A stretch of DNA of 64,000 bases from Gymnothorax reevesii. Taxonomy: Eukaryota > Chordata > Actinopteri > Anguilliformes > Muraenidae. Below the pieces are notes generated by a model. That model had not been told where the DNA came from and did no database searches. It saw only the letters and a program-made list of their open reading frames with translations. The DNA lies in the NCBI GenBank assembly GCA_029721435.1, contig CM056573.1:153161947-153225946 (forward strand). Reading direction: 5' to 3'. Shown piece after piece: positions 1-9,944 of the stretch (position 1 is its first letter; every line of letters begins with the position of its first letter). Made by a program: the position numbers and the translations under genes.

Positions 1-10
1 TGGCAGTGAC

Positions 11-905
11 ATGTTGATTGGAACCATTATACCTGTGTTAAAAAATCCTGGACTTAATCCGAATGATCCAGCTAATTACCTCCCCACTACTATTAGTACA
101 AATTTTTCGAAACTCACTGAAATACTTCTCATGCCTGATAATACCTGTTGCAGTAGGACTCAGTTTGGCTTCAGAGAAGGTCTGGGAACTGACCAGGCGT
201 GTTCTTTTTTACACGAATCAGTGCAATGTTTTAATAATAAGGGCAGTGCAGTGTATGTATGTAGTCTAGATGCCCAGAAATGTTTTGATCGGGTCTGGCA
301 TGATGGTCGATTTTATAAATTTTTATCTAGAATTACTTTTATCCATTGGTTGTTTTTATATGAATAGTACTCATAGATGTGATAAGATGGAATGGTGTTG
401 AAAGTGGTGCTTTTAATGTAACAAGAGGCATATGCCTGGGCAGTTTATTGTCCCCTGTATTTTTCACAATGTTCATAGACAATCTGTTGCAAGACCTCTC
501 CAAAAGTAAATATGGTGTAAGAATTTCAAATTATCTGTTAGTAGGGACTCCCCTGCTTGTAATGTTAATGTAGCACTGCTGTCTAAGTATCTGGTGCACA
601 GGGGTGATCAGACTGTTGGCACCTTGATGCACAACATAAAAGATGGCCACTCCTTTGTCATGGCTGCATATTCGCGTAAGACATCTGTGCCGGGTTTGCA
701 TGGTGCCGTGTCTATCACTGAAGATGGGGTTGTGGACTCCTTGAGGAGTCTCGTCTTCAGTAACGGGTATGGTGTCCCGGACTCGGCAGAGCATGTCATG
801 TTAAAATTCTAGTCCGTATTTTATTATGTTTTAGTTTGTGTTTCTCTTTCCTTCGTGTATATTCTGTATTCTCCTTTCGAGGAGGTTTTTAAAGTAAATA
901 AATGA
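11..905 (+). pseudogene. Non-LTR retrotransposon (LINE) reverse-transcriptase fragment with 3' tail
   Basis: Two overlapping open stretches (11-367 and 379-573, different frames) read as the fingers and palm of a non-LTR reverse transcriptase. Visible pieces are NPNDPANY, QFGFREGLGTDQA, the motif-A region SLDAQKCFDRVWHDG and a motif-B-like GICLGSLLSP. The frame breaks near 367, and the protein ends before the YADD box, so the copy is dead and internally deleted. From 575 to about 890 the sequence looks like 3' untranslated DNA. It ends in a short tandem tail of AAATGAATGAAT type at 896-910, as in CR1/L2/I-like LINEs. The 5' side runs off the window. The reverse-transcriptase identity is clear; the exact clade is not. 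Confidence 0.75.
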
Positions 906-1130
906 ATGAATAACTAAATAATAATCTGGTACACCAAGAGAATATGCATTGTGCCAGGTTCTGGCTGATTGCTATTTTCCACCTGTAGTCCCTGGGCGGG
1001 TTGATGAAATAGCGCTTAGAAAATTAGTATGGAAAAAGAATATTATTAAATAGGATTACAGAACAAGGCAGAGAGACCATATATTAAATTGATAAATATA
1101 AATTCAACAGGACAGGACAGGTTGCCCCCC

Positions 1131-1143
1131 AACACACACACAC

Positions 1144-1181
<38 letters not shown>

Positions 1182-1198
1182 GCACACACACACGCACT
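1131..1198. repeat. (CA)n / ACACGC microsatellite
   Basis: About 68 bases of CA dinucleotides interrupted by CGCA units. Open frames across it (TH repeats) are artefacts of the repeat. Confidence 0.95.
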
Positions 1199-1450
1199 TC
1201 ATAAATGTGTACACTCTTGTCTTGACAATAGCCAACATTTGAAAAGATGTGAGAAGGCGTGGGAACTTCTACATGAAGTAATGTCTGTTGGCAGAGTATT
1301 CCATTGAGTCATGGCAATACAAGAAAATGATGACTTACCTAATGCAGTTTTGCATTGGGGTACACTACACCCACCCCTTGTAACAGATCTTCTTGTTCTT
1401 GCTGACTTTTCAGAACCGAGGGTAACATATTTTGTCAAGGGTGGGAGCAG
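1199..1450 (-). pseudogene. LINE ORF2 C-terminal fragment
   Basis: The minus-strand frame carries SVPQCKTALGKSSFSCIAMTQWNTLP followed by a short helix-rich tail (SHAFSHLFKCWLL), quoted here in parts. This matches the closing segment of many CR1/L2/Rex-type LINE proteins: a conserved 'G..SFS..A...WN.LP..I...S...F...LK..LL' pattern after the reverse transcriptase. The rest of the protein is missing upstream. It lies next to the CA microsatellite, which may be the old LINE 3' tail. Assignment is by motif pattern only. Confidence 0.55.
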
Positions 1451-1847
1451 CAACATTGTGAATAATTTTAAAAAGTAAGCAGACATTTGAGTGCTTTATC
1501 AGACTCTCAAAGTTTGAAATTTAATATTTAGTGAGTATTGGACAGTGATGGTAGCGCCGTAGCTTGTTATCATGGATTTTGAGGGCGCTTTTGGGAAAGA
1601 CATCTTAAATTAGGGTTACTTAAAAATAAATTTTATGACTCCTTGCAATGCTCTGTCAAAGGGTCAATTTACCTTATGTGTACACGACAAATCCTAAAAA
1701 CATGCTGTTCCATTGATGTTCTATAGAATTCTCTAGAATTCCATAGAAGTCCTATAGAACATTTTTTGCAGGGTAAGTTCTGCTGACTGCTCCTCAACAG
1801 TGCCAAGATTGTTTGCAACTCCTGGCCCTACATCACCTGAATGTTCA
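1451..1847. other. Unannotated intergenic stretch
   Basis: AT-rich, no coding sign. At about 1717-1762 there is a short palindromic patch built from TTCTATAGAATTC-like words. Nothing else recognised. Confidence 0.5.
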
Positions 1848-2414
1848 CTACCTGCAAAATTTTTTTCCAGTTCTGAAAGAAAAGCATGTCATCTCCAAAA
1901 CATCAGTACCAGAGTGAATAGAATATTTGATCATGTATGGTTCAACTACATCAAAACAATGGGCTGCACATGTACCTGGAAGAGTCTTGATTTCCTGCCC
2001 ATGTGGGCTCCAAATTTTATCTAATTGTGGTCTCTTTTTCTCAACTGCCTCCTGATCAGCATAGAGGACATACAGTTTCTGATAGGTTTGCAAATTCAGA
2101 AGGTGTAGGTACATCCAAACATTCAGCCCTAACTTTTTCGGAGACCCAATGCTTTTCAGTGCCCCCCATTTCATCAGTGCAACCTTTTCCTTGTGAAGTG
2201 GTTGAGAAATTCCATCTCGATGGGACGCCCGTAAGAGTAAAAGAGCACAGTGGGCTTTGTTTCTGGTTTCATCGTATGTATGCCAAATTTGTGACTTATA
2301 GGACAAAACAATCAAGTCATACAGAAGAAAAGGCAGCAGAGCGATTGGAACATCCTGCTGCTCCATGCATATCGTGACCACACTAGAAGATAGAAAAGGC
2401 AGAACCTCCTTCAA
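1848..2414 (-). CDS. Unrecognised 188-codon open frame, probably repeat-derived
   Basis: The longest open frame in the first 4 kb. It has no upstream ATG in frame; the first codon of the open stretch is TTG. The predicted protein starts with a hydrophobic patch (LLPFLLYDLIVLSY) and then a soluble, lysine- and leucine-rich region. Its last residues, SFRTGKKFC, run to the stop. I see no catalytic motif, zinc finger or signal peptide that I can name. Length and composition are protein-like, not low-complexity, so it may be an exon-like piece of a transposon or retrogene. It could also be chance. No function is proposed. Confidence 0.3.
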   Translation of the reverse strand: MKEVLPFLSSSVVTICMEQQDVPIALLPFLLYDLIVLSYKSQIWHTYDETRNKAHCALLLLRASHRDGISQPLHKEKVALMKWGALKSIGSPKKLGLNVWMYLHLLNLQTYQKLYVLYADQEAVEKKRPQLDKIWSPHGQEIKTLPGTCAAHCFDVVEPYMIKYSIHSGTDVLEMTCFSFRTGKKFCR

Positions 2415-2983
2415 AAATGCACAAATTAACTAATGCAGAAAAGAAACCATGTGAAACATGACTTATGGGACATTTGCACCATGTTTGAGGTCACATTTAG
2501 CACAGCTTTGACATTTAGCAGCCTTGTTTTAGAGTGCAGCTGATGCAGGTGAGGGGGGTCATGAAAAGATGAAACCATGAAGGAAATGCTCTGAGGCTTT
2601 CTGTCTCTGGGAGGGATTGTTGAAAAACAAGGGAATTCATTGACTTTTAATTATGAAAACATTGAAACTTCAAAGTGGTGTTATTTTTAAGCAAGGGTCT
2701 GTAATCTTTGAACTTCATGTCATTTTGGGGAAAAAATACATTCAGTTCCATTGCTGAATAATATTTCCAAATGGCAACGCACCTCAAAGTAGCCCACCCC
2801 CCTTTCAAAAAAAAAATCTAAAAAATAAAGTTACATTTGTTTATTTGAGAACATTTTAAATGATATGCAACACTATAACATTTAATCCCATGGTTGCATA
2901 ATAATGCGTGCAGTAGGGAGTGAGGAGAATACTACTTAACTGCTGTTAAGGTTTAAATACTTTTCTGATGGTCCAATCAATGT
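2415..2983. other. Unannotated intergenic stretch
   Basis: AT-rich DNA with scattered A-runs near 2807-2830. No coding or structural signal recognised. Confidence 0.5.
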
Positions 2984-3565
2984 CTTTCAGTTACTGTGGA
3001 AAGTTTATACTCTGGAATTGGATAAGAAACGTGTCAATCAATTGATCACGTGGGCAGGACTATAACTGTTCTTTAAGCAGATCAGCCTTTATAAGCAACT
3101 GAGTGACGGGTTATCAATTATTGTACTTTTGTAATGACTCGAATTGAAAGTAGAACGACATAGTATCAATACCATGTCGAATTTTGCTTCAGAAAACTGA
3201 TTTCTCTTGACTACTTAATTGGGATACCTTTGGCTCGCTATACCTGCAGTTGTTGCTACAAAGGACAATTTTTTTCTGTCGCAAGAGATCATTTTTTTAA
3301 GTTGCTTGAATAGATACTTTGGGCAAGTATTTTGAGCAGTTTGCACATCAGGCTTAGCTGAGAAGTTTAAGTCATACAACTCCTGGGAAAAAGGGATGGG
3401 ACTTGACTTGTCCATATTCTAAACTGTATTCAAGCTTGGCTTGTTAATGAATATTCAATAACTGATCTGGGCGTACCAGCTTCTGATAGAATAGTGTAAT
3501 TTCGTGCATAAATCAAGCAGCTCCATGTCCGCTGCCATCTTATTCTTCGCAGAAGGGTTACGCCA
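2984..3565. repeat. Dispersed repeat, partial copy of the piggyBac-like element at 55452-57366
   Basis: This stretch aligns by eye, in the same orientation, with 56685-57366. Shared words include 'AATTGGATAAGAAACG', 'TTGCTACAAAGGA', 'CAGTTTGCACATCAGG' and 'CATTCAATAACTGATC'. The other copy ends in CTGCAGAAAGGGGTTAA; the matching place here is a degraded GCAGAAGGGTTAC near 3550. So this is an older copy of the same family. The left terminus was not found. Confidence 0.6.
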
Positions 3566-4092
3566 GGGTGTAACTGTTAAAACTGCTGGATTCGGAAATT
3601 GAGCGTAATTCGACTGAACTTCACTTCCCTGAAATAACAATTCTGAGAGTACTATACCAAAAGTGTTTGGTGGAAATGCGGCAAACACTAGTTTGTAGTT
3701 CAATGGACCACTGAACAAACTCTCGCGTAATTGCTCATGACACAAGAAGTGATTTGACTTGTGAAAGTTTTATTTAAAAAAAAAAAAAACCCAAAAGTTA
3801 AATTAATCTTGCAATAATATAAGAAAACACCAAGGTTATTAGGAAAAAGAAATACTGTTATTTATGTGCAAGCACATTTAAGAGTCTGGATTTGTAGGAA
3901 ACAATCAAAAGCAATACATGAGTTTTTAGATAGACAATATTTTGCTGAGTACAATATTTGGCAAGAAATATATTCCCTTATTAATACATGTAAATTAAGC
4001 TAAAAGGTGGAGAAATTATTTGATTATTTACAGTAAATGTAGAAATTAATTTTAAGATCCTGTCATCACAGACATCCAGAAGACAATAGAAC
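3566..4092. other. Unannotated stretch just downstream of the Ly6/uPAR gene
   Basis: AT-rich. An A-run of 14 bases lies at 3776-3790. No coding or repeat unit recognised. Confidence 0.5.
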
Positions 4093-4098
4093 TTTATT
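4093..4098 (-). promoter_or_regulatory. Poly(A) signal of the Ly6/uPAR-like gene
   Basis: AATAAA on the minus strand, 87 bases beyond the stop codon of the last exon. It is the first canonical hexamer downstream of that exon. Confidence 0.7.
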
Positions 4099-4184
4099 AT
4101 GAGGCGGGTGAAGGGATAGAGATGGACAATTGGGTGACACACAATTGTTGCAGGGGGTGAGGGCTTAGCACAGCAATCTGCAAC

Positions 4185-4381
4185 TTAGCTGAAGAGGATG
4201 AAATAGACCAGAGGCACAAGGGCAAGGAAGGAAATTCTCTGCCTGAGGTGCTGCGCATTGTTGCACATGTTTCCCTCACAGCAGCGCAAGTCCACAGAAA
4301 TCTGCCCAATATCACCTTTCACAAGTCCAGAGCAGGCACTTTGGGATGCACATCCTTTCAAATTCACCCCACCAGAAGACA
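4185..4381 (-). CDS. Ly6/uPAR-like receptor, last coding exon (second half of LU domain 2, GPI tail)
   Basis: A 197-nt exon on the minus strand, with an AG acceptor (TTTTTACAG) at 4382-4383 and a TAA stop at 4185-4187. Entered in phase 1, it encodes cysteines in the LU pattern (GCASQSAC, then DLRCCEGNMCN) and ends in a hydrophobic stretch (FLALVPLVYFILFS), typical of a GPI-attachment signal. The CC....CN box closes a three-finger domain. It joins in frame to the exon at 31186-31293, giving ten cysteines for one LU domain. The family (Ly6, uPAR, CD59, PLA2-inhibitor-like) comprises extracellular, often GPI-linked binding proteins; the ligand cannot be inferred. Upstream codons that stay open past the splice site are intron. 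Confidence 0.88.
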
Positions 4382-4844
4382 CTGTAAAAAGAATAGGAGA
4401 GTAAGAAAAACATTGGTGACAAACTACATATTTGCAAAAACAGTCTAAACCAGAAATTAAGTTCCTATAGCTTTTTCTTTTAAATTTACAGCGTCTTATA
4501 TTAATAAATTTACTTACCACACCCCGACACTAATCACCCAAAATTGAGAATTCATTCATTATCTACTCACCTTCATACCAGTTGAAACACGGGTGAAGTT
4601 TGTTAATCCATTCAACAAATTGGGAGTACACCAGCAAAAGTCAACTTTTTGGAGTTACAGTCTTCTCCAAAACAACTAAAGTCAATGGACACTCCATCAT
4701 TAGTGGTCACCAGAGTCCAATAAACATCTTAAATTTACATGAAATTACCCCATTCAGCTTAGGCAGCATAATCCACGTTTCCTGCAGCCAAACAATTGCA
4801 ATTACCTGCCCCATGCAGAACACTTAAAGAGAACTCTGTGAAAT
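4382..4844. other. Intron sequence
   Basis: The intron directly upstream of the last Ly6/uPAR exon. It contains a polypyrimidine stretch next to the acceptor and no other recognised feature up to the LINE at 4845. Confidence 0.6.
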
Positions 4845-6775
4845 ATGCCTATACATAGCTGCGTAAATAATGAAAGAGGTGTGGGGGCACGTAATCGTGA
4901 ACTGCTTCACATTGCAGTTGCTTGCAGGGACACTAAAATTCCCAAAAGTAATCCTCTCGTCATTTACAGGAGGAACTTAAAACAATTCAATGAACAAGCT
5001 TTTCACCATGATCTGTCCCTAGTTAACTGGGAGCAGATAGACCTGTTACCGGATGTTGAGGTTGCTTGGGCATCCTTTAAGGAAATATTTGAGAACACTG
5101 TAAACAAGCATGCCCCTATCCAGAGATTTAGAGTGAGGGGGCAAGATAATCCTTGGTTCTCTCCAGAGCTTTCAGACTCTATCTACCAGCGCAAGTGGTT
5201 CTTTGTTCGATCAAAAAGGTGCAGCCTCTGGGGCTTCCAGTACTGACACTCCACTGTTTTCCGGGGATCCCTTCAACTTTGCTCCTATTTCTGTGCAGCA
5301 GGTGCATAAAGCACTCAAAATGTTAGATCACAGAAACACCCTGGTCCAGATTTGATAGAATCTTATTTTCTGAAAGCAGCAGCTGATTTTGTGACACAGC
5401 CCCTGACAATCCTTTTTAACCTCTTGACCCAAAGTGGTAAAATTCCAGCCATTTGGAAATCAGCTTTTGTTACCCCTTTATTAAAGGGAGGTGACCCAGT
5501 GGTTCTAGCAAATTACAGACCCATATCAAATTTGTGTGTCTTGTCAAAAATTCTCGAATCTCTTGTTTGTGATCAGCTAAAAGATTTTCTGTTTTTAAAT
5601 GAACTTCTTTCAAAGCCGCAATCAGGTTTCAGGAAAAAACACAGTACCATTACGGCAGCTACAAAAGTGGTCAATGACATAGTTATTGCTTTTGATAAGA
5701 AGCAATACTGTGCCGCGCTTTTTATTGATTTGTCGAAAGCTTTTGATACAGTGGACCATGCTGTTTTAATGGATCGGCTCAGTAGTTTTGGATTCTCAAA
5801 TTCGGTACTTTCTTGGTTCAGAAATTACTTGAGTGACAGGACTCAGTGTGTTAAATGTGATGGGCTGTTTTCTGAGACTTTGAGTGTCCACAAGGGGTTG
5901 CCACAGGGTTCAATATTAGGACCCATTCTTTTCATCTTGTATATTAATGATCGAGGACAAAATCTGTCAGATGCTAATGTTTATCTTTATGCTGACGACA
6001 CAATTATCTATTGCTTTGGACCCACCCCTGCAAAGGCAGTTAAATCTTTGCAGAAAGCTTTTGACGTGACCCAGCTCACACTTATGCAGCTAAAACTAGT
6101 CCTAAATGCTGACAAAACAAAATTAATGTTCTTTACAAATGCCAGGAAGGTTCCTACAAATTTTCCCAAGGTGTCCACTCTTGAAGGAAATGTTATAGAG
6201 CTGGTGCATGAGAACAAATACCTTGGGGTCTTACTTGAAGATTTTTTGACATTCAAGCCCCACACTGATTATCTTGTGAGGAATCTTAAACTTAAACTGA
6301 GCTTTCTTTTTCGAAACGAGGTGTGTTTTTCTTTTGAGGTAAAGAAACGGCTTGTTACTGCAACATTTTTATCTGTCTTAGACTATGGAGACCTGTTGTA
6401 CATGAACGCTTCTGCTCATTGTCTTAGAAAAATTGACACTGTGTATCATGGTTCTCTGAGGTTTATTACAAATTGCAGAGCGCTGACGCATCATTGTGAA
6501 CTATATTCTCGTGTTGGATGGCCGTCTCTGGCCACCAGGAGGCTGGGACATTGGTACACTTTTATTTATAAGGCCATCCTCGGTCTGCTGCCCTCCTACA
6601 TTTGTGATTTACTCACAAGAAGAATTGTTTATTCCTACTCGCTGCGTTCAAAAGATCAGCTGTTGCTTTATGTTCCATTCGCCCACAGTGAACTGGGAAA
6701 AAGGGCTTTTGTTTGTTCTGCTCCCACTATTGGAACAACGGGACTTTCCTGGTTAAATAAAGGTTAAATAAAAAA
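4845..6775 (+). pseudogene. CR1/Rex-like LINE, 5'-truncated, reverse transcriptase largely readable
   Basis: The first part (4845-5246) is the linker between endonuclease and reverse transcriptase (DNPWFSPEL box). A frame break and a small deletion follow at about 5210-5360. Then 471 codons (5352-6767) carry a nearly complete reverse transcriptase. It has the NYRPISNL box, QSGFRKKHST, motif A FIDLSKAFDTVDH, motif B GLPQGSILGP and the catalytic YADD at about residue 214. The usual C-terminal domain (ALTHHCELYSRVGWPSL) follows, and the last dozens of residues are cut. The element ends with the repeat-like tail GGTTAAATAAAGGTTAAATA plus A-rich DNA. No endonuclease is present. Antisense to the host gene. 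Confidence 0.88.
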
Positions 6776-7192
6776 AAATAAAATATAACAACGGCAGTAA
6801 AAAAATTCACAAGAAAATGGTGTAGTTCAGCAAGGGCGTTACTGTGTCTCAATTTTTTGGGGGGGACAAGATTTTAAGGGTCTTTTTTTGTTTGTTTTTT
6901 TTTTCTCACAAGCAGACAATGTTCAATGCTGTGCAGACTGTTAAGATAAAGGCTGAAATGCTCCAAAAACATGCATCTTCAAAAGATTTCTAATCAAGAT
7001 TTTGGTTACAATGTTACTTAACATTTTGTCTAGAAAAGGAGCACTGTCTAGGTGAGGAGAGTCCAATCTTATCCACAAAGGGCCGCTGTGTGTGTAGGTT
7101 TTCATTTTAGCCCAGCGCTACATCACCTGAATCATCTAATTAACAATCATGGGGTTCAATAAAAACCTTGACTACTAAAGTCAGGTGCAGCA
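6776..7192. other. Intron sequence without recognised feature
   Basis: Contains a G-run (6858-6865) and T-rich tracts near 6880-6905. No coding sign. Confidence 0.5.
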
Positions 7193-7312
7193 ATTTTAAG
7201 TGCTTTTTCCATCGGACGCGAAACAAATTTTTCGCACCACAGATTACATTCAAAGTCAATGCAAAGACGCGAATACACGGTCATGCGAAAATTTGTTTCA
7301 CATCCGGTGGAA
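7193..7312. repeat. Short MITE of the 'GGACGCGAAAC' family
   Basis: Two inverted halves: CGGACGCGAAACAAATTTTT ... GATTACATTCAAAGTCAATG on the left, and GCGAAAATTTGTTTCACATC plus CGGTGGAAA on the right. The same termini recur at 14177-14545, 46495-47478, 54535-54656, 57683-57853 and 58965-59050, so this is a local high-copy nonautonomous family. Confidence 0.7.
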
Positions 7313-7315
7313 ACC

Positions 7316-7487
7316 AGGGGAGTATTCCACAAAGCTGGCTAACTGAGTAAGCCTGGCTTTTGCACAAAGTAAAACCCAAAAAGCTTTATTTATTTCAGTC
7401 CATGTTCCAGATTTGAACAGTTTCTAGGTTTTACTTTGTGCAAAAGCCAGGCTTACTCAGTTAGCCAGCTTTGTGGAATACCGCCCA
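7316..7487. repeat. Foldback MITE with perfect 55-bp arms
   Basis: Positions 7322-7376 and 7427-7481 are exact reverse complements over 55 bases, separated by a 50-base loop. The outer edge reads GGGG-AGTATTCC and GGAATACCGCCC. A diverged relative lies at 63589-63744 and shares the TTCCACAAAG edge and the loop words GTCCATGTTCCAGAT. Confidence 0.92.
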
Positions 7488-8160
7488 GCTTAGTTATGCT
7501 ACACCTGATGTTAGTAATCAAGGGCTCAACACTTTTTTTTAAATTACTCATTCGGGAAAGTAAAATCAGATTTTTACTTGCCAAAAGAAAAATTTACAAG
7601 CTAAAAAAAATAAAATAATAAATAAATAAATAATAATAATAATAATTAAGTTCTGGTCTCTTCAGCATTCAAAAATGTTTTCTTTTACTGTTTTGTGAAA
7701 CTATGATTTGTATTCCAGGTCATAATATTTTTCAAAGTGATTTTACTGTTGTTTGTCAATAAATAATGTTTATTTTTACACACTAAAATTAATTATGAAT
7801 GTTCACACTTTTTTCTACTCAAATCCTCATTTGTAACTTCACAGTCACCAATAAACACAAGGAAATGTACCAGTGTATAAGAAACCCTTGAAAAATGATG
7901 TCGCAAATAAAATTTAACTATAGTTTGCACGCTTTTAAATTCTAATTTAGAAACTCACTTATTTACCCTTTAAATATTTTAGTCTCACATATTTAACTTG
8001 GGTTCTCTTAAAATTCACCCAACTGGGAAACTGGAAAATACAAATAGACTTCTCACAAAGTGACGAACAACTTTTCACGCCAATTGCCGGAAACATCAGA
8101 ACCTCATTGGTTTAGCTCAAATTTCAACCATGAAATTAATATAAGCAAAATTACTTTAAG
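7488..8160. other. AT-rich intron sequence with ATAA microsatellite
   Basis: A short (AAT/AATA)n tract lies at about 7606-7647. The rest is AT-rich without coding or repeat structure I can name. Confidence 0.6.
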
Positions 8161-8345
8161 ACCGTGGTTCCCAAAGTGGGGGGCGCAGAGCAATTGCAGG
8201 GGGGGGGGGGGGGGGGGGGGTGTGGGGGGTGCGGGAAGCGATTTTTTTCCCCCGACTAGAGATCCGGACTCCAACAGAAAATTATTTGCATACAGCAAAT
8301 CGGCAACCTTGTTCCGGCCTTCTGAAGGAGTGTCTTGAGAGAGTT
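8161..8345 (+). repeat. hAT-type terminal sequence followed by a 22-base G-run
   Basis: CCGTGGTTCCCAAAGTGGGG at 8162-8181 matches the consensus of Charlie-type hAT ends (CAG-GGTTCTCAAAGTGGG). A G-run (8199-8220) follows. Further in, a word beginning ACCTTGTTCCGGCCTTCTGA recurs as an inverted, diverged copy at 13590-13632. No matching right terminus with an 8-bp duplication was found. Confidence 0.5.
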
Positions 8346-9250
8346 TTTTTTTTTATGTCTTTACTGAACTTGCACCAAGATACGGAACCACTGACTGCAC
8401 AGTCCATTCGCTGCCCAGAATTCTGCGATTACATCGTAAATGCCTGTCTTACTCTCAATATAACTGTCGGCCAAATCATTCATCTAGTCTGCAATTTTCA
8501 TTAAAGACTTGATGAATGTAGTTGTTCAAATATTTGAAGCAGGTAAAATGAGCTGGTTACAATCGATGTAGTCTAGCGATACCCACCTCGCCGCTTTTTT
8601 ATCCTGCACTGATCTGGCATATTAACAAGAGTCTGCCCAGAGCCGGGGCAGATCCGGAGCGGAGGTGCTTGCTATCTGGGTAGTAAGTGACACCGAACAA
8701 AATCTGATGAATATAAAGCAGAAATAACCGAGATTGCGTCAGCTTATTCTCGATAATATGAATGCTCTGTAGGTCTACAGATTATTTTCATCTAGCCGCG
8801 CTACTGAACGTAACAAACATATCGGCAGGTTTGGCTAGTGGTGCTCGTGAAATTTTTCGCACTTCCCTGTCCGCTGTTAATATAGGTTGATTATGGTGCT
8901 TTCTTTCTGCATCATAGAAACATAATTTTAAGTAGACGGCTATACTCAGGCAGAGGGGTGTGATACAGCCTAATGATTTTATACTTTGAAAGAGGTTTTG
9001 AATCCCACTATATATTCTGCTCATGTATTGGATTGTACCCGAAAACGACAAATTTTCAGTGTGTTCGTGCCGACATTTTTGTCAGTGTTGCGACTCCCAA
9101 TACAGGGGCTCTAAATGGTCCAAATACTATGAATTATATATCAAAAGAAAGGTATTTTCATGCCGGTGAAGATGGTGTATTTCAATTGTGGATCTGATAT
9201 TGCTATGGATTTCAAATTTTGTACCAAACAGATATACCCTGCTTTTCATT
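8346..9250. other. Intron sequence left of the inverted-repeat element
   Basis: No coding sign. At 9136-9165 the words AAAGGTATTTTCATG repeat the interior of the 9.25-13.45 kb element's inverted repeat (AAAGGTATTTTCATG at 13340-13354), so part of this stretch may belong to that element or a relative. Confidence 0.4.
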
Positions 9251-9425
9251 CCGCCGCCACTAAAAAATTATCAAATATGTAATTACACACAATATGAAGC
9301 CACAGTGACCTCAGTGCACACCAATAATGTATTTGTGGATGATCTACATGAAAATACCTTTTATTTGATACCAAATATAACTTACTGCCATGCCAAATCT
9401 GACAGATATCATGCTCAAGAAAAAT
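9251..9425 (+). repeat. Left terminal inverted repeat of the flap-nuclease-like element
   Basis: Starts CCGCCGCCACTAAAAAATTA and ends GATATCATGCTCAAGAAAAA. It pairs with 13278-13450 across its length, including TACTGCCATGCCAAATCTGA. Confidence 0.88.
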
Positions 9426-9944
9426 AACACCTTTGCAAAACACATGCCTTTTTAATGCAGTTTTAACTCGATCTACATTATAGTTCATGTTACAATTTAA
9501 ATACAGCTCAATGTAGACCAGCTCATGTAACATAACATTTCAGTCACATATCATTAAGGTTTAGTTGCCTCACACTTAAAGCCTCAAAACCCCACCACAC
9601 CCCCTTTTTCACTCCCTTCATGTAAACGCATACCTTCATATTCAACATTATGAATCAATGCCCATCTTGTACACTCCAACTCATGTGATGACCCACCCTT
9701 ATTTTAAGCTTATCTTTCACCCCATGTTACATGTCCAGAATTTACAGCGCAGTACAGCATAGAATTTACAGTACAATTTCAAACATGTCTTTGAATTATA
9801 TCAAGTACATTGATTTGTGAATGGTTTACGAAGTTACTGGAAATTTGGACTTCATCAAAACTAGAACAATTCAAACAATAAGAAGACTAATGACACCACT
9901 TGTGTATAAATGACGACAACTAGACACAGATTTTGATATTCTGT

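Noticed and set aside
4382..4520. N-terminal extension of the last Ly6/uPAR exon to an ATG at 4520
   Set aside because: Translation of a pyrimidine-rich intron end. The acceptor at 4382-4383 and the phase match to the upstream exon explain the sequence better.
5247..5352. Splice junction inside the LINE
   Set aside because: The break between the two LINE frames is better explained by a small deletion and frameshift; no GT/AG pair restores the frame.
8060..8504. Glycine- and proline-rich frames at the G-run
   Set aside because: Created by the homopolymer run; not coding.
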